In this document: positions 1 to 11,767 of the stretch, one piece after another
How positions within the stretch are numbered: position 1 is the stretch's first letter
Layout of the letters: each line of letters begins with the position of its first letter
From: Helianthus annuus
Taxonomy: Eukaryota; Streptophyta; Magnoliopsida; Asterales; Asteraceae
DNA: 64,000 nucleotides
Reading direction: 5' to 3'
Assembly: GCF_002127325.2 (NCBI RefSeq)
Contig: NC_035443.2
Coordinates: 124,472,703 to 124,536,702, forward strand
Notes under the pieces: model-generated
What the model saw: the letters and a program-made list of their open reading frames with translations, nothing else
Database searches by the model: none
Told to the model about the DNA's origin: nothing
Position numbers and translations under genes: made by a program

Positions 1-428
1 GTAAAAGACGACCAGGTTCATGATTTCGTTTAAGATGGAAACGCGGAAAAGATGGAAATCCCGAATAATCATCGTTCACGTAAAAAAAAAAGAAACAGTT
101 GACCTGCTTATGAGTTTGGCGCCAAAAAGTCTAGGAGATTAGTTTAAGTATAACAAATTCTTTCATATAAAATGCACATGAGCTCTTATCACCTTGTCAA
201 ATAGTTATTAGTATAAAATGTGCGTTGTAATTCCACATGATAGCCATATGATCATTCATTTATTATTATATGCCTTCACATTTAATAATTAACCAGAAAT
301 AAAAAGGGTATACATATTGAATTAAACGTCACTTTGTCATAAAAAAAAAATTTCTTAAGGTTCAAAGGTTAGGATCCGAATTTCAAAACGGGTCGGATTT
401 TGGATATCTATTTTTGGTGGATGTTACA
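1..428 (-). mobile_element. Partial LTR of an unidentified element inserted in T1
   Basis: Reading frame and homology of the T1 upstream ORF stop abruptly at 428/429. Read on the minus strand, the sequence entering here begins TGTAACATCC, a typical LTR 5' end (TG...), and runs off the left edge. The segment holds no coding potential that I can see. The junction falls inside a codon run that is continuous in the T2 homologue, so this is an insertion into T1 rather than a natural ORF end. The other LTR end, the family and the target-site duplication lie outside the window. Bases 429-433 (gcgaa) would be one TSD copy if this is right. Confidence 0.5.
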
Positions 429-1734
429 GCGAAGTCCAGAGGAACGGCTCACTAGATGGAGCGAAGGATGGTACAGCAGATGGTGTAACAGGGGGAACAA
501 AAGTAGGATGAGAAATCTGAGGCACAAACTGATCTCCTCCTGTCATGAAAGGTGTATGCCCAAAAGGCTGATGAGATGAACCCTCCCCAGGACGTGGTGG
601 AGGTATGTCCTGAAGAAATGTAACAGGAAGGTCTGCATGATGCGCATCTTTGACGTGTGTGGGAAACAAGGGTGCATCAATGGGAACTGAAGCAGGTGCT
701 GAAGCAGGTGTAACAGGCACCACGAAAGGTGGGAAATCATCATCATCGTCTATCCACCCATTGTGGGTGTGAGCGTAACATGGATCAACATGGGTCGCAA
801 AAGGTGCACGGTCGAACATCACCGGCACTGGATCAGGAAGAGGTGCGACAACAGGATCAGCAGGAATGTCAGTAACATGAGGAGCATCAACATGAACATC
901 GATAGCATGATCATCCTCCAACAGTGGAGCGACAACAGGATGATCATCGACAGGTATATCATCAACCAAAGGAGCAACAGCAGGTGCATCAGCATGAATA
1001 GGGTCATGCTCAAACGTAGGGTCAGGAGCAACTACCGGCTCAAGGGCCACAGCAGGCTCCGGATCAACAAACTCCATCTCAAAATCAGCTGGATCAGCAA
1101 ACACAGGATCGACAGGGGCTACAGGATCCTCCAAAGGCTGGTCTAGATGGACGAACTCAATATCATGGTTTGGATCAAAACAAGGTGGGAAAACAGGATC
1201 CGAAACATCATCAACATCATGATCGAACTCAAAGCTATGGGCAGGTGCAGGTGCAGCGGATGATGCCATGTTAGGGTCTGTGTCATGCGAATGGTGCTGC
1301 ACTCCCTGTGTATGCAAAGATGCGGATGCCACAGACTTAAAGGGGTCTGGAACAGGTGAATGTATGGGAGCCTCCTCTGCAGGAGCATCAGCAAGAAGTA
1401 GGATATCACCAACAGCAATATGGTCCTCGCCCTCAAAGTCATCCTCCTCGAATAGATCGACGTCGTCGTCAGAGACTACGTCGAGGGGCATATCAACAAT
1501 AGGGTAAGCGGCAAGGGGCACAGGAGCAGGGATCACCGCGAGTGGCAATTCCCCAACAAGATGGCCATTAGCAGGCTCTGCTATGACATCAGGCAGTGCA
1601 AAAGGCTGGAAGTCGTCATCATCTGTGCTAGTAGTATCTGAAGTATAAACCTCGCGCTCTGATGAAACTATGTCGTCTGATACTATGGCCATGGGATCTG
1701 TAGTGTCTGACTCTCCAGTACCTGATGAAGGCAT
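429..1734 (-). CDS. T1 acidic leader ORF (ORF0), truncated by insertion
   Basis: This is an open frame upstream of gag in the gypsy element T1. It encodes a very acidic protein rich in Asp, Pro, Ala and Val, with repeated phrases of the type DPVxAPxPDPVP and an Asp-rich patch near the N-terminus. I recognise no enzymatic domain and no membrane segment. I place the start at 1732-1734 (protein beginning MPSSGTG) because this aligns with the only ATG of the T2 homologue (22048). An in-frame ATG at 1762-1764 also exists. In both elements the sequence just before the ATG reads like a 3' splice site (TTACAG). The frame is open for about 435 codons and is then cut at 428/429 by the inserted LTR; the T2 copy continues for roughly 130 more codons. 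The function is unknown. It could be a Gag-like accessory protein or an independent leader protein of this family. Confidence 0.7.
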
Positions 1735-1825
1735 GACGTCTGTAACATAAACACACATATGCACAAATAATCAACCATATAATCAAATAAGCATGTTAGT
1801 CACCAATAAGCAAGCAAGCATTTCT

Positions 1826-1996
1826 TCCTAGTCCCACTAGACTAACCTCCCAGCCTCTCAGACTGAACCTCCTAGTCTCTCAGACTAACACCCTGGTCCC
1901 CCGACCAGAACCTCCCCAGCCACCCGGCTGAACCTACCCAGCCACCCAGCCGAACTTCCCCAGCCACCCGGCTGAATCCCTGGTCTCCCGACCAAC
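1826..1996 (-). repeat. Minisatellite in the T1 untranslated leader
   Basis: Short tandem units lie between the PBS and the acidic ORF. Three copies of a 22-bp unit containing CCCAGCCACCCGGCTGAAC start at 1915, 1937 and 1959 and are flanked by diverged units (TCTCAGACTGAACC, CCCGACCAGAACC). The T2 leader has a repeat at the same place, built from a different but related unit (39/44 bp, 21756-21960). The rest of the T1 leader (1735-1825 and 1997-2151) shows no gene. Confidence 0.75.
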
Positions 1997-2151
1997 CACG
2001 AATTTTAAGAAAAAGATGTTCAACTTTTGTTTGTAAAAATATTTTCTACCTGGGATCTGGACGTAATGTGTGCAATGTAAAAATGTTTTCGTGAGAGCCC
2101 TAGTGAACATAGTCTAGAATCGAGAAGGAATCCTAGTTCGCTATGATCAAA

Positions 2152-2163
2152 GCTCTGATACCA
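2152..2163 (-). other. T1 primer-binding site (initiator tRNA-Met)
   Basis: On the minus strand this reads TGGTATCAGAGC, complementary to the 3' end of plant initiator tRNA-Met. It lies 3 nt inside the end of the 5' LTR, which fixes the minus orientation of T1. Confidence 0.9.
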
Positions 2164-2166
2164 AGC

Positions 2167-5100
2167 TGTCACACCCTGGCTTTGCGGAAACATTGGTTTA
2201 TTTGGTGTGACTTCTTAATACCATAGCTTAATCACAACAAAGCTATATGAAAATAAAACCGTGATAATCATCCATTACTTCAAGTTTTAAAAGTAAAATA
2301 CCACAACATTGTTTTCAAATGTCGACACATGCAACGATAATACAACATGACTAAATAAAATCTTGTTCAAAAGACACAACCACAAACATGAAATAAACGT
2401 AGTTTAAGACTTGTGACTCGTCCAGGTAAAAGCCACAACCCCTAAACTTGGATGACATCACCCTTCTTACGCAGCTTGTAAACATAGCATACCTTGCCAG
2501 ATCCTTAATTCCCTGAAATACATGTAAGTTGGAAAAATCAACAAAAATTATTGAGCGAGTTCATGTAAAGTGAGTATGTAAAACCTTTGTAATATGAAAA
2601 ACCTTGGTATGTAGCAAATAAGGAAATAAAGAGATCACCAATGGTTTGCAAGGCCATTGATATGTGTGAAGTGCAGTATGAAGACTCAAACCTAGCAGAT
2701 TTTTGCGTCAGGCTCAAAGTCACCCCGAGGTCCGTTCTGTTGGGCCTGGGGCTGGGCTTGCTACACCCAGATAGATCTACCGCTAATGACCCTCGGTCCT
2801 ACAATGAGGATTAATGGCCTCTAGTTCCCGCCTACCCACTCACATGATCTAAGTAGTAACCCTCCTTACGCTAACCATACCATGTAAAAGTATTCGTAAT
2901 CATAGTAACATGTATTTCACCCTCGAAGTATAAAAACTGAAAACAGTTAAGAGAAAAGGGGGACATGAACTCACAGAAGTGCGTCTCGAAATAGTAACCT
3001 CCCAATCAACCTGCTGCGTGACGACCTACACGCACTAAATTCTATTAGACGGACGGCCGCGCCTTGGCTTAAGGTTTTAGTTTTTGGGAAATAGTTAGAC
3101 AACTGTTTCGTATTTACACTTCTTAATTATTTATTAATTTTATTCCTTCCCAAGGATGGGGGTTTTAATACATGTGCGTTTTTATAACTTCGAAAATATA
3201 TTATTAAGTCTCACTTAATAAAATATATTTTAATTCCTTTGTATAAAATATTCTATCTCCAAAATATACATATTTTTCCCAAAAATATTATATTTTATTC
3301 TATGCAATTTCCAAAATAACACTTTTATCAAAGTACACATCTAAGAGTATTTTTTCCGAAAATTCATAAGTTACATTCAAAGTTGGCATGGTAATAATAA
3401 TACCGGTGTAACTTAAATATTTATTTGTGAGGGCGTTAGTATTATTTTGGAGGTCGTAACTTCATGATATTCCAAGTTATATTATTTTTACTCTAAAAAT
3501 AATATATTTATTTCACAAAATAATCATAAAATCACACAAGTGTTACTATGAAAAATATATACTAAATATATATTTAACAAGTTTTATTTATGAAAATCCA
3601 CCTCCGACACTTGGAAATGTAGTAATAAAATCATGGCGAATTTTACTTGGAAAAACAAGTTAAAATATATCTTTACCAATTGTCACAAAATATAAGTGTT
3701 TATTTTCTGGAAAAATTTCGCCAGAGTTTAGAGTTTCCTCTGTAACTGGAGGTGGCCACGCTTTCAAGCGTATCATTTTCTTTTAAAAATTCAATTAACA
3801 ACTTCCAATCGTCAATATACCATGATCAAACATCAAACTAGTCAAAACAAGTATGCATTGCAAGCACATGAACTTGTAAGTTTTATGAAAATAAGTAGTA
3901 ACCTTCCAACAGTTTTAGTAGATCTTTCTATCTTTAAAAATAAAATCGGTTTCTTGAAAACTTTACTTTTAAAGAATATGCAATTTTACTATTTCTTAGT
4001 CAAGATTTACGAAAATATTTCCTTGTTAAATCCTTTTGTCACACAAGTGTTTACACACTTGTTTGTTCACAAAAATGCTTTTAGTTCATGAAAGATCCGG
4101 CTTTTAAACATGATTTGCATCTTACACTTGGTTCTTTGAAAATACCACTTGTAGATCTTTAGATCTACTAGTTTAGAACTCCATTTTACAAGAAAACCTA
4201 TTTTTACACAAGTTCATGTTTATGTATGAAAGGGTTCGTCATATTGTATCTTTCCTACTTAACATATAGCTAGTTCATGTTCTATGAACATGATCTAGCG
4301 TGGTTAGATGACGATCCGTTCCACTACTAGCAACCAACAACATAAAATAACCATAACTAAACAAGATTCACAAGTTTTACACCATTATTTACCGTTTAAC
4401 CAACAAGTTTACCATTCTTACAAGACTTTATGCTTTGATCTTAAGTGTTCTCGAGTTTTAACCGTTAAACTTCTTATTAACCACTTTAATCATGAACAAG
4501 GAAGTGTTTAGAAGCACTTACTACTAGCTCGAGGCTAGGGAAGAATCAAAGCGAAAACAAGGTGGATAAAAGCAATGTAGAGAGGTTCTTGAGATTTCGT
4601 AAGCACCGAGCCTCCTTGCGTTTGACCTTTCACCTTTGTATGTAAGTGGTTTAGCAAGACTGGAACTTGAAGATGGGTGGATGTGGGTTGGGGGTTTTGG
4701 CCGATTGCAAGGAGAGGAGAGGAGAGGGAAAGAGTGTGAAATTTTGTTAAGTGTTAGAATGAGTGAAATGGTGGACCTCTCATACATACTTATAGACCAA
4801 GTATTACTAATATCCATAGTGTATTGTGTCAACAAGATATTAAGCATCAACAATAAAATAATCAAGATTTGTAAGGAGTGTGTCCCCTTAGGGGACCGAT
4901 CGGTTGGGGGGGGGGGTAATATGGTTGGATTTGAATGATGTAGTTAGTAGATAGTTATGTTTAGTTAGGAATTAAAATTAGTTATTAGTGTGTAGTGTAT
5001 TATAGCGGGTGTTAGGGTGTTCGGGGACCTTAACTAGCTCAGAAAAGGAAAAACAATGTCATTGACAATATTTTTGTGTTCCGGGTAAAGTCCGGTTGTT

Positions 5101-5668
5101 CGGTTGGATATTGATCCGCTAAAGTGTCAAACAAAGCTTTAAAGTGTCTTTAATATTATTTTTAGTGACACAATGAATTTCCGACACTTTGGAAAGTGTC
5201 TAGTATTATTTTCTCATGTTTTTGCACTTTACTAGTTAACTTAAATGCTGAATTTTTGTTTAAAGTGCAGAATTTTTGTACTTAAAACATGTTTTAGGCA
5301 CATTCGGTCACTATAACTATCACCTAGTAACGCAGTTCTACAATCCTCACCTCCCTACACTTCCTACTAGTGTAGCAATCTATTGCTGGCTCATACTAGC
5401 CTTAGAGACAGTGCCGGTCTGATGCTGGCTATGTCAGCATGTTACTGGGTTATCCGTTTATTGTGCTACTGTGCTTTTTGTGCATCAAGTTTGTCACTAT
5501 AGTTCTGTGTAAATAATGTAGTGACAGTAATAAAGTATGATGCATGTATGTGTATGTATCAGAATTCAAGAAGTAGTTTATTCACAACTGTAAGCAAGCA
5601 CAATAATTAAGCATTAATTAAATATTAATTAATTCGTATGGATACCTGATTTGGTGAGGGTTGTCACA
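2167..5668 (-). mobile_element. T1 5' LTR (long gypsy LTR, about 3.5 kb)
   Basis: On the minus strand it starts TGTGACAACC (5668) and ends GGGTGTGACA (2167), matching the T2 LTRs along its length. It interrupts the gag of S1: coding resumes at 5671 in the same frame that continues downstream. The 3' LTR of T1 is off-window to the left, so no TSD can be checked; 5669-5673 (agtat) would be one copy. Short ORFs on both strands here (for example 3822-4091 and 4524-4938) are not shared with the other LTR copies as proteins and are not genes. A G/C homopolymer of about ten bases near 4907 recurs in all LTRs of this family. Confidence 0.9.
4788..4794 (-). promoter_or_regulatory. Candidate TATA box of the T1 LTR
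   Basis: The minus strand reads TATAAG after GGTC. The equivalent place in T2 has TATAAG (18941 and 33558) and in T3 TATAAAT (62478-62486), followed in T2 by a CT-rich stretch. Position and conservation suggest the U3/R promoter; no start site can be seen directly. Confidence 0.4.
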
Positions 5669-5670
5669 AG

Positions 5671-8600
5671 TATAAAGGTTGGGAAGGTCGCTTTGAGAAC
5701 TGGATACAAGCAAACTATTTAGATGCTTGGGAATGTGTTGAGACAAAGTATGTAAGGCCGACAAATGATGATGAGGAGATTATTCCTCTTAAAGATCTGA
5801 GTGTTGAAAACAGAAAGAAATACAAAGATGAGAAAATGATGCTAAGTCTTCTACAACAAGCTGTGAAGGAAGATATTTTGGTGTTATTACAGCATACTGG
5901 AACTTCATATTCAATATGGAAAGCATTAAAATCAAAGTTTCATGGAAGCCAAGAGATGATCAAGAACAAAAAATTGCTTTTAAAGAAAGTGTTTGATCTG
6001 TTTCGTGGGTTGAAAAATGAAGGCACAAAGCAGATTATTGAAAGATACTGCAATCTTTTAGCCAACATGAGGAGGTTAAGCATCGAAAAAGATAATGAAG
6101 AGCTGATAGAAAAGCTAGCTGATGCGTTGCCACACGAGACTTGGGGCACATATCTCATGATGCTAAGGAACAAAAAAGGGTTCAGCAATCTGACACATAG
6201 CAAATTCATTGAAAAGATTGAGGCTCAGGAGATGGAACAGAGAAAGATCTCCAGGATGAAAGATTTCGATGGTGAACAAGACATAGGGCTTTACTACAAA
6301 GCAGGGTTGAATGACAAAGCAACCAATTTTTCTCCAAAAGTCGAAACTTTTTTCAATGCCAAGAATTCATCTGAAAGTTCTTCAAAAGGATCAAGCAGCA
6401 AGACAAGTTTCTCATCATATCCTTCATTTGATCCAAATTTGACAGTGACAAAGAGTGGTAGAAAGTTACAATGCAATATTGTGCTGGATCTAGAAAATGA
6501 TCAAGATTACAATGAAGAAATTGCAAAGAGCCACATGTCTTTGTTGGGAACTGTTCTAGAATTATATGGAAGTTTTGTTGCAGGTCGAATCGGGAATCCT
6601 ATGCTGACCAAGGAAGATTACGACCAGATTGATGCTGAAGAGATGGAGTTAATGGATATAAAATGGTGTTTAGCTAGCGCGTTGAGGAGAGCTGAGAAAC
6701 TTAAGCAGATCACAGGAAGAGATGATCTTCGTGAGGATAATGTTTCTACTTTGGGTTTTGACAAATCTAAAGTCACATGTTTTCGTTGCAGGGAAAAAGG
6801 ACACTTCAAGAGAGAGTGCAAGAATCGCGAAGTAAGTGGGGCTCAAAATCCATTCAACAACAGCAATGATTATTACAGAAAAGCCATCTACCATCAAGTT
6901 GCTCAACAACCAACTCAGCAGCAGGCACAAACAGCACATGGAAGGGTTGTGATTGAAGAACCTTCAAAGAGAGCCTGTATGGTAAATCAAGATGAAAAGA
7001 ATTCACCAACAGGGTTCAACTGGGATAAGTATATTCCATCTGATGCAAAAGCATGTGTGATTGATCAAGATGATGAAAAGTTACCTGAAGGTTTTAGTTG
7101 GGAGAATTTCAATTGGGATGATTATGATCCTAATAAAGCTCCAGTTCACACAGCGTTTGTTGCTCGTGTTGAAGAAGATAGTGATGATGATGTAACTGAG
7201 TATTATGCTAAACAAATGATAGATCACTTAAAGATGATGGCTGAAAGTGATAGTGAAGATGAGAAAGCCAAGAAGAAAAAGATAAAGATAAAGACACCGG
7301 TCAGCAGTGAAGATGAAGCAGTACCGGTAGTGAGGCAAAAGGTGAAAGAAGTTCCAAAGTTTAAAGTTGATGAAAAAGCTAATGCTAAAAATATTTAGGA
7401 GATTTGTGAAAACTGTGAGTTTATCAAAAAGAAAAACAGTGAATTGATTAACAACATAAACCAGTTGAAGGAATCATACGATGTTTTGAACAAGGCTATG
7501 AATCAATATAATCAATCAAGTGAAGAGCAGGCAATTGCAATGAAGACACTTCAAGGAGCTTTCATGACAAAGCAGAAAGTTGTGAACAATTACATTGAGA
7601 AGTGTGCTGCTTTGGAACAAAAGCTAGAGTTACAAAGGATAGAAACTGAAAGAGTTAATCGTTTGTTGAAAAGTTACTCATTTACTTCTTATGTCATTGA
7701 CAGGATTTATCCAACTGTTGAAGGCATGAAGGCATTTGAAGAGGATGAAGTAACTGAAGAAAAGAATGCTGGAAAAGTTTCTGAAGAAAAGACTCCAGAA
7801 AAGAAGACTGAGAAGAAGAACGACACAAAGAAAAAGATTGACAAGAAAAATTCTGGTAAGAAACAATGAGTCAGTTACAACAAGTGTCCGCCCCCGCTGG
7901 AAAATGGATATTTGCCCAGAAATCCAAATTCTGAAAGAGTCCAAAAGGCAACAAACTTACAGTGGGAGTCAGAGTCCTCAGTCAATTTGCCAGAAAGTAT
8001 TGATGTCACGTTTACATCGTCTGACACTGTTCAACAATCTCAATAGATGAAGAAAGTGGTGGATCATGTGTTAGATAACGATGAAACAGAGGAGTCAAAG
8101 TCGGAGTCAAAGTCTGAGTCCAGCACTCTGGGTCAAAATGAAAAACAGGGCAAAAGAGTTTATGATAAAGAATTCCTGTTATCAAAATCTAATTTGAATG
8201 ATGAAACATTTAAAGTAGCTTATACTTTGAATGATTCTGACAAATTATATTCTGATGAGGAATTTCCAATAAGAGGTGTCAAAACTGAAATGATCAAAAA
8301 GGTTTTCAAACTAACATAAATCAATATTTCTGAAATAAAAGATTTAAATCTTTCTGCAAAACCTAAACCTTACACCTCAAGAGTTCAGCAAAGATTAAAC
8401 AAGAAAAAGGGTTACGGTTCTGGTTCTGGTTTTCAAAAGAAACCAAACCATAACGGTAATTTCAAAAAGAAAGGTCTTGGTTTTACTCCAACTGAAAAAC
8501 AGAAAAATGAAAAATATGTTCATGATTTTAAATCGAAGATGACATTTGTTTCAGGAACGTCAGCAGACGAAGAAGAAAAGAAAGAATTTTGGAAGCAGTC

Positions 8601-9303
8601 AAACAAAGAGTTCCTTGCTAAGAAGCAAAAAGTGATGAAGTTTGTTGTTTAGAAGAAAGATACGAGAACCTGTTTCCAATGCAACTCTGTTGGACATATT
8701 GCCAGAGATTGTTCTAAGGCAATACATTCAAAACAGGGAGTATCTCATAAACTAAAAGAGAAAGTGATTGAGTTTGAACCACCAATTGATAGAACCAAAT
8801 TATTCAAAAACTCAATTTTTTAAATTGGTGAGTGTTCAAACAGGTTTTACAAGAAGAGAGCTAAGTCTGACAACCAGAAGTGGGTTGTTAAAAAGTCTGG
8901 AGATAGTACTAGCGATGATTCTGATAGGTCTAAATTAGAGGAGCTATCTTCTGGCGATGAATCTGATTCCACAAAATCAGAGGAGCCACAGGTTGAGGTA
9001 AATGGTGAAGAATCAGTTCCGACTGTGGATGATGAGAATTTTCCACCACTTCGGGCTGAAAATTTTAAGAAGAAAGTTGGTAAAATTGAGATTTCAAACC
9101 AATTTTATTCTGACAAAAAGGTTTTTGATGTCGAAAAGGCCTTTAACCCCAAAGTAAAACATTTTTTTGGAAAAAATAATTGACCGAAAAGTGAAAGGGG
9201 TTAAAGAGTTCTATGAGAAGAAGATGGAAGGTAAGAAACCACGTGTTGGTAGCTCGGTAACACCTAAGGCTGGTCAGGCTTGGGTGGATATTTTATTTGA
9301 ATA
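5671..9303 (+). pseudogene. gag: S1 gag remnant (copia-type capsid/nucleocapsid)
   Basis: Gag normally builds the virus-like particle and binds genomic RNA. The frame starts mid-protein because T1 removed the N-terminus. It shows the UBN2-type copia gag region (about 5700-6250, with YSIWKALKSKF and WGTYLMMLRN), then a CCHC knuckle CFRCREKGHFKREC (near 6778-6820). An acidic linker follows, then a coiled coil (7444-7690), a Lys-rich stretch, and a second knuckle CFQCNSVGHIARDC (near 8669-8711). One reading frame runs from 5671 to about 9170 but is broken by six in-frame stops: 7396 TAG, 7867 TGA, 8044 TAG, 8317 TAA, 8650 TAG and 8821 TAA. A one-base slip in an A-run near 9170 then shifts the frame to the terminal segment ending QAWVDILFE (9303). 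Each stop is one C-to-T step from CAG, CAA or CGA. Confidence 0.85.
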
Positions 9304-10960
9304 GAAAAACCTGACTTGCCGGAGTTCCCAGGTTGGTAAGAGTGGAACATGAATCGGCATCATTCTTTGTAGTTGATTGTCGGACAAGTGGTACAGAGGT
9401 TTGTTTGTGCATAACTTGCAAATGGTAAATCAAGGACATTAAGTTGTACTTGTATTTTTCTACAAGTCGTATTTGATTAAAAGACAATATGATGAACCAC
9501 ATCCCCATACCTACAAGTGGTAAAATCAACTAAACTTATTTTCCGGAAAAACCATTTTGATTAATACAAACTTAAGTGTTTTGAAATCTAAATGGGAAAA
9601 TAGTTTGTTGATAGGGGGAGTTCTGATTGTTTATGCCAAGTGAATGGCGATTTGAAGTAATTCGATATCAATTGTCATTTTTCTGTATAGTTTGTTTTCA
9701 AATTTCTTAAATGTGTTTGCATTTTAGGGGGAGTAAAAATTCAGAAAATTCAAAAACATTAGAAAATTTGAAAAAGTCAAAAAACATGATAAAATCAAAA
9801 ATGAGTTTCGTTGTGAAAAAGAGGAAATGATAGTACATCAGTGGACTATCACAACATGCTAAAAATATGGAAAGTAAAATGTGATAAACAATCTCACTAC
9901 AGATGTGCCACTAGGTTTTTGCACATTTAGTAGATTGTGACGAGATATAAACCTATAATTCAAACTTGCTTAATTTTTGGTAACATTTCTTGGATATATG
10001 GGTAACCCCCGAAATCTTGTTTGAAAGGTCACTCTTTCTGAGATACTAGGTCTTTATACTCAGTGATATCTGGGGTATTATCCCGGGACTTCTGCTGAAT
10101 GGAAATTCTGACCTAGTCCCGTATAATACTTTCTGCAAATGCTTGAAATATAGCATCGCACTCAGCATAAAAATGATGAAACATTGAAAAATGCTAATCA
10201 TTGTTGTTGAAGAAAAGATCCTCTAAAGGGGACACACCTAAAGTCGAGCCGTCATCTCTCTGCTGAACGGAAGTTCTGACCTGAGCTCTCACGGTTTCGC
10301 ATCTAACCCCTTTACAAATATCAACTATGGTATATTCACCTGTAAGACTGAATACTGGCATCTGGATACAGGAGTATATTCAAGTAGTGGGACACGCGAA
10401 TAAGTTTAAGATCTTAAGACATTAATTCATATTTCGGAACAGTTGAACTTTGTGTGAAAATTTAAAGTGGACCAATATACTGACAATCTAAGTGAATTGT
10501 TTAGAACTTAAAATGAAATGAAGCTTAACGGTGTTGGTGATATGTCTCATAAACTGATATGATCCTCTTACACAAACTCACAAAAATATTGTCTGTATAG
10601 ATTTCATTCTGTATTATTGTATTCCTACATGTGGTGTCAGTTGTGAATTTCAAAAAATCCAAAAAGATTTTGTGTGTGTTTTAGCATAAATTTTGAAAAA
10701 TTCAAAAAGAGTTTCGACAACTGGTGTTGAAGAGCTGATTTTCAAAATTCCAAGTGCTAAACATGACGACAGTTGGTTTGGGAGAGTATGTTTGAGAGTT
10801 TAAAATGTATTTTACTAGTGGTCACTAGAAGTTTTTGTAAAGAAAACGCTCCTACAAGTGATTCATCAGAACTTAAAAGATAAATCATTTTGTGATTTTT
10901 ACAAGTGGTGTCTGAGTGAGTTAATGTTTAATATCATAAAACTTATGTTTGTGGTAGAGA
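9304..10960 (+). other. S1 non-coding interior where pol would be expected
   Basis: There is no ORF above background and no recognisable protease, integrase, RT or RNase H residue pattern in any frame. It contains GGGGGAG purine tracts (9616-9622, 9727-9733) like the PPT and A/T-rich text. The last part (from about 10490) is closely matched by S2 (63600-64000, reverse complement), so it belongs to the family and is not random filler. Confidence 0.6.
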
Positions 10961-11263
10961 ATGTGCAGATTTGAGCCAGGCAACGATCTTAAACCTGTGA
11001 AAGACAGACTGCGATCCCAGCTAATTGAGAAGGGGAGTCTGAATGACAAAAAGCCAGGTTTTGATCCTGAGATTGTTGCTGCTTATGAATTTAAAGATTT
11101 AACACTCGAGGAGGAGTGTATGTTGGTGCAAATGAATAGAGAAGAAGTTAACGTTCGAAGGAAGGAATTTGTTGGTGATGAAAGAGAAGAGAAGATAGAG
11201 ATTGAGGATACTTACAGCGTCAAATACTTTAAAGAGAGAAGCCCAAAGGCTGATAAAGACTGA
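10961..11263 (+). CDS. S-family 3' ORF, unknown function (100 aa)
   Basis: A small charged ORF immediately upstream of the PPT and 3' LTR. It begins MCRFEPGNDLKPVKDRL and its C-terminal half contains EEECMLVQMN and EIEDTYSVKYFKE. The same C-terminal pattern (GECMLMMMN...EIEDAYNVKYFK) is present in S2 on the minus strand at 63436-63648, so it is conserved at protein level in two diverged copies. It lies where copia elements of the SIRE type place an extra ORF, but at this length and without a membrane segment it cannot be called env. It may be a remnant of a longer ORF. No function is assigned. Confidence 0.5.
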   Translation: MCRFEPGNDLKPVKDRLRSQLIEKGSLNDKKPGFDPEIVAAYEFKDLTLEEECMLVQMNREEVNVRRKEFVGDEREEKIEIEDTYSVKYFKERSPKADKD

Positions 11264-11313
11264 AGGTGCGAAGACTCGACACTGAAGACTCCGTCAACAT
11301 CCGAGGGGGAGTT

Positions 11314-11767
11314 TGTTGGTGTATCCGTATGTCGTCTTCGTCTTGTATCGAGTCTTGTATTTAGATAATTAGATCAGGGCACGAAAAACGAGAAAATGGG
11401 ATTAGTGGAGATTCCGCTTGAAATGACATTGAGTCAGTTTCAAGCGAAATCACCAAAGTCTGATTCCGCTCGAGAGTTTAATAGTGATTTCGCTTGAGTT
11501 AGTGTTGTGATTTCGCTTGAGATGCATTCAAGCGAAATCAAAACATCTATAAATAGTGGTGTTCCAAGCGAAATCAGTAATTAGTTATTCCGGTTTTGCC
11601 ACGAAGTGCTGCCGAAGTGTCGAATCACTGTAAACGTCATTCAATCAATAGAAACGACAGTTTAAAGTGTAATACTTGCTGAATTGAACTTAGTTTCTTA
11701 GTTTCCGCCTCTGAAACTAAGATAAACTCTTCTGATCGACTCGTACGGGTCCGAAATCGATCCTACA
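11314..11767 (+). repeat. S1 3' LTR (454 bp)
   Basis: It starts TGTTGGTG after the polypurine tract and ends CGATCCTACA. It matches the 481-bp LTR of S2 (62879-63359). The U3 part holds about seven copies, in both orientations, of a motif of the form CAAGCGAAATC/GATTTCGCTTG (11412-11575), which surround the TATA box. No coding content. Confidence 0.9.
11548..11556 (+). promoter_or_regulatory. TATA box of the S1 LTR
   Basis: TATAAATAG lies within the LTR, with copies of the CAAGCGAAATC motif both upstream and just downstream. The S2 LTR has TATATATAG in the corresponding place (63103-63112, minus). Confidence 0.55.

Larger units (their letters stand above)
5669..11767 (+). mobile_element. S1: Ty1/copia-type element with gag and no pol, 5' end missing
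   Basis: The parts in order are: gag remnant (5671-9303), about 1.65 kb without coding capacity, a conserved 100-aa ORF (10961-11263), a polypurine tract (GAGGGGGAG, about 11304-11312) and a 3' LTR (11314-11767). The 5' LTR and gag start lie beyond T1, which inserted at 5668. No protease, integrase, RT or RNase H is present between gag and the 3' LTR, where a copia element normally carries about 4 kb of pol. S1 is therefore either a non-autonomous gag-only derivative or an element with an internal deletion. It sits inside the 3' LTR of G1: the base after its LTR (11768) is mid-LTR sequence of the G1/A2 family. S2 at the right edge is a second member. Confidence 0.85.

Noticed and set aside
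3822..4938. Several 60-110 codon ORFs on both strands
   Set aside because: They lie inside the T1 LTR. The matching positions in the T2 and T3 LTRs do not keep the frames.
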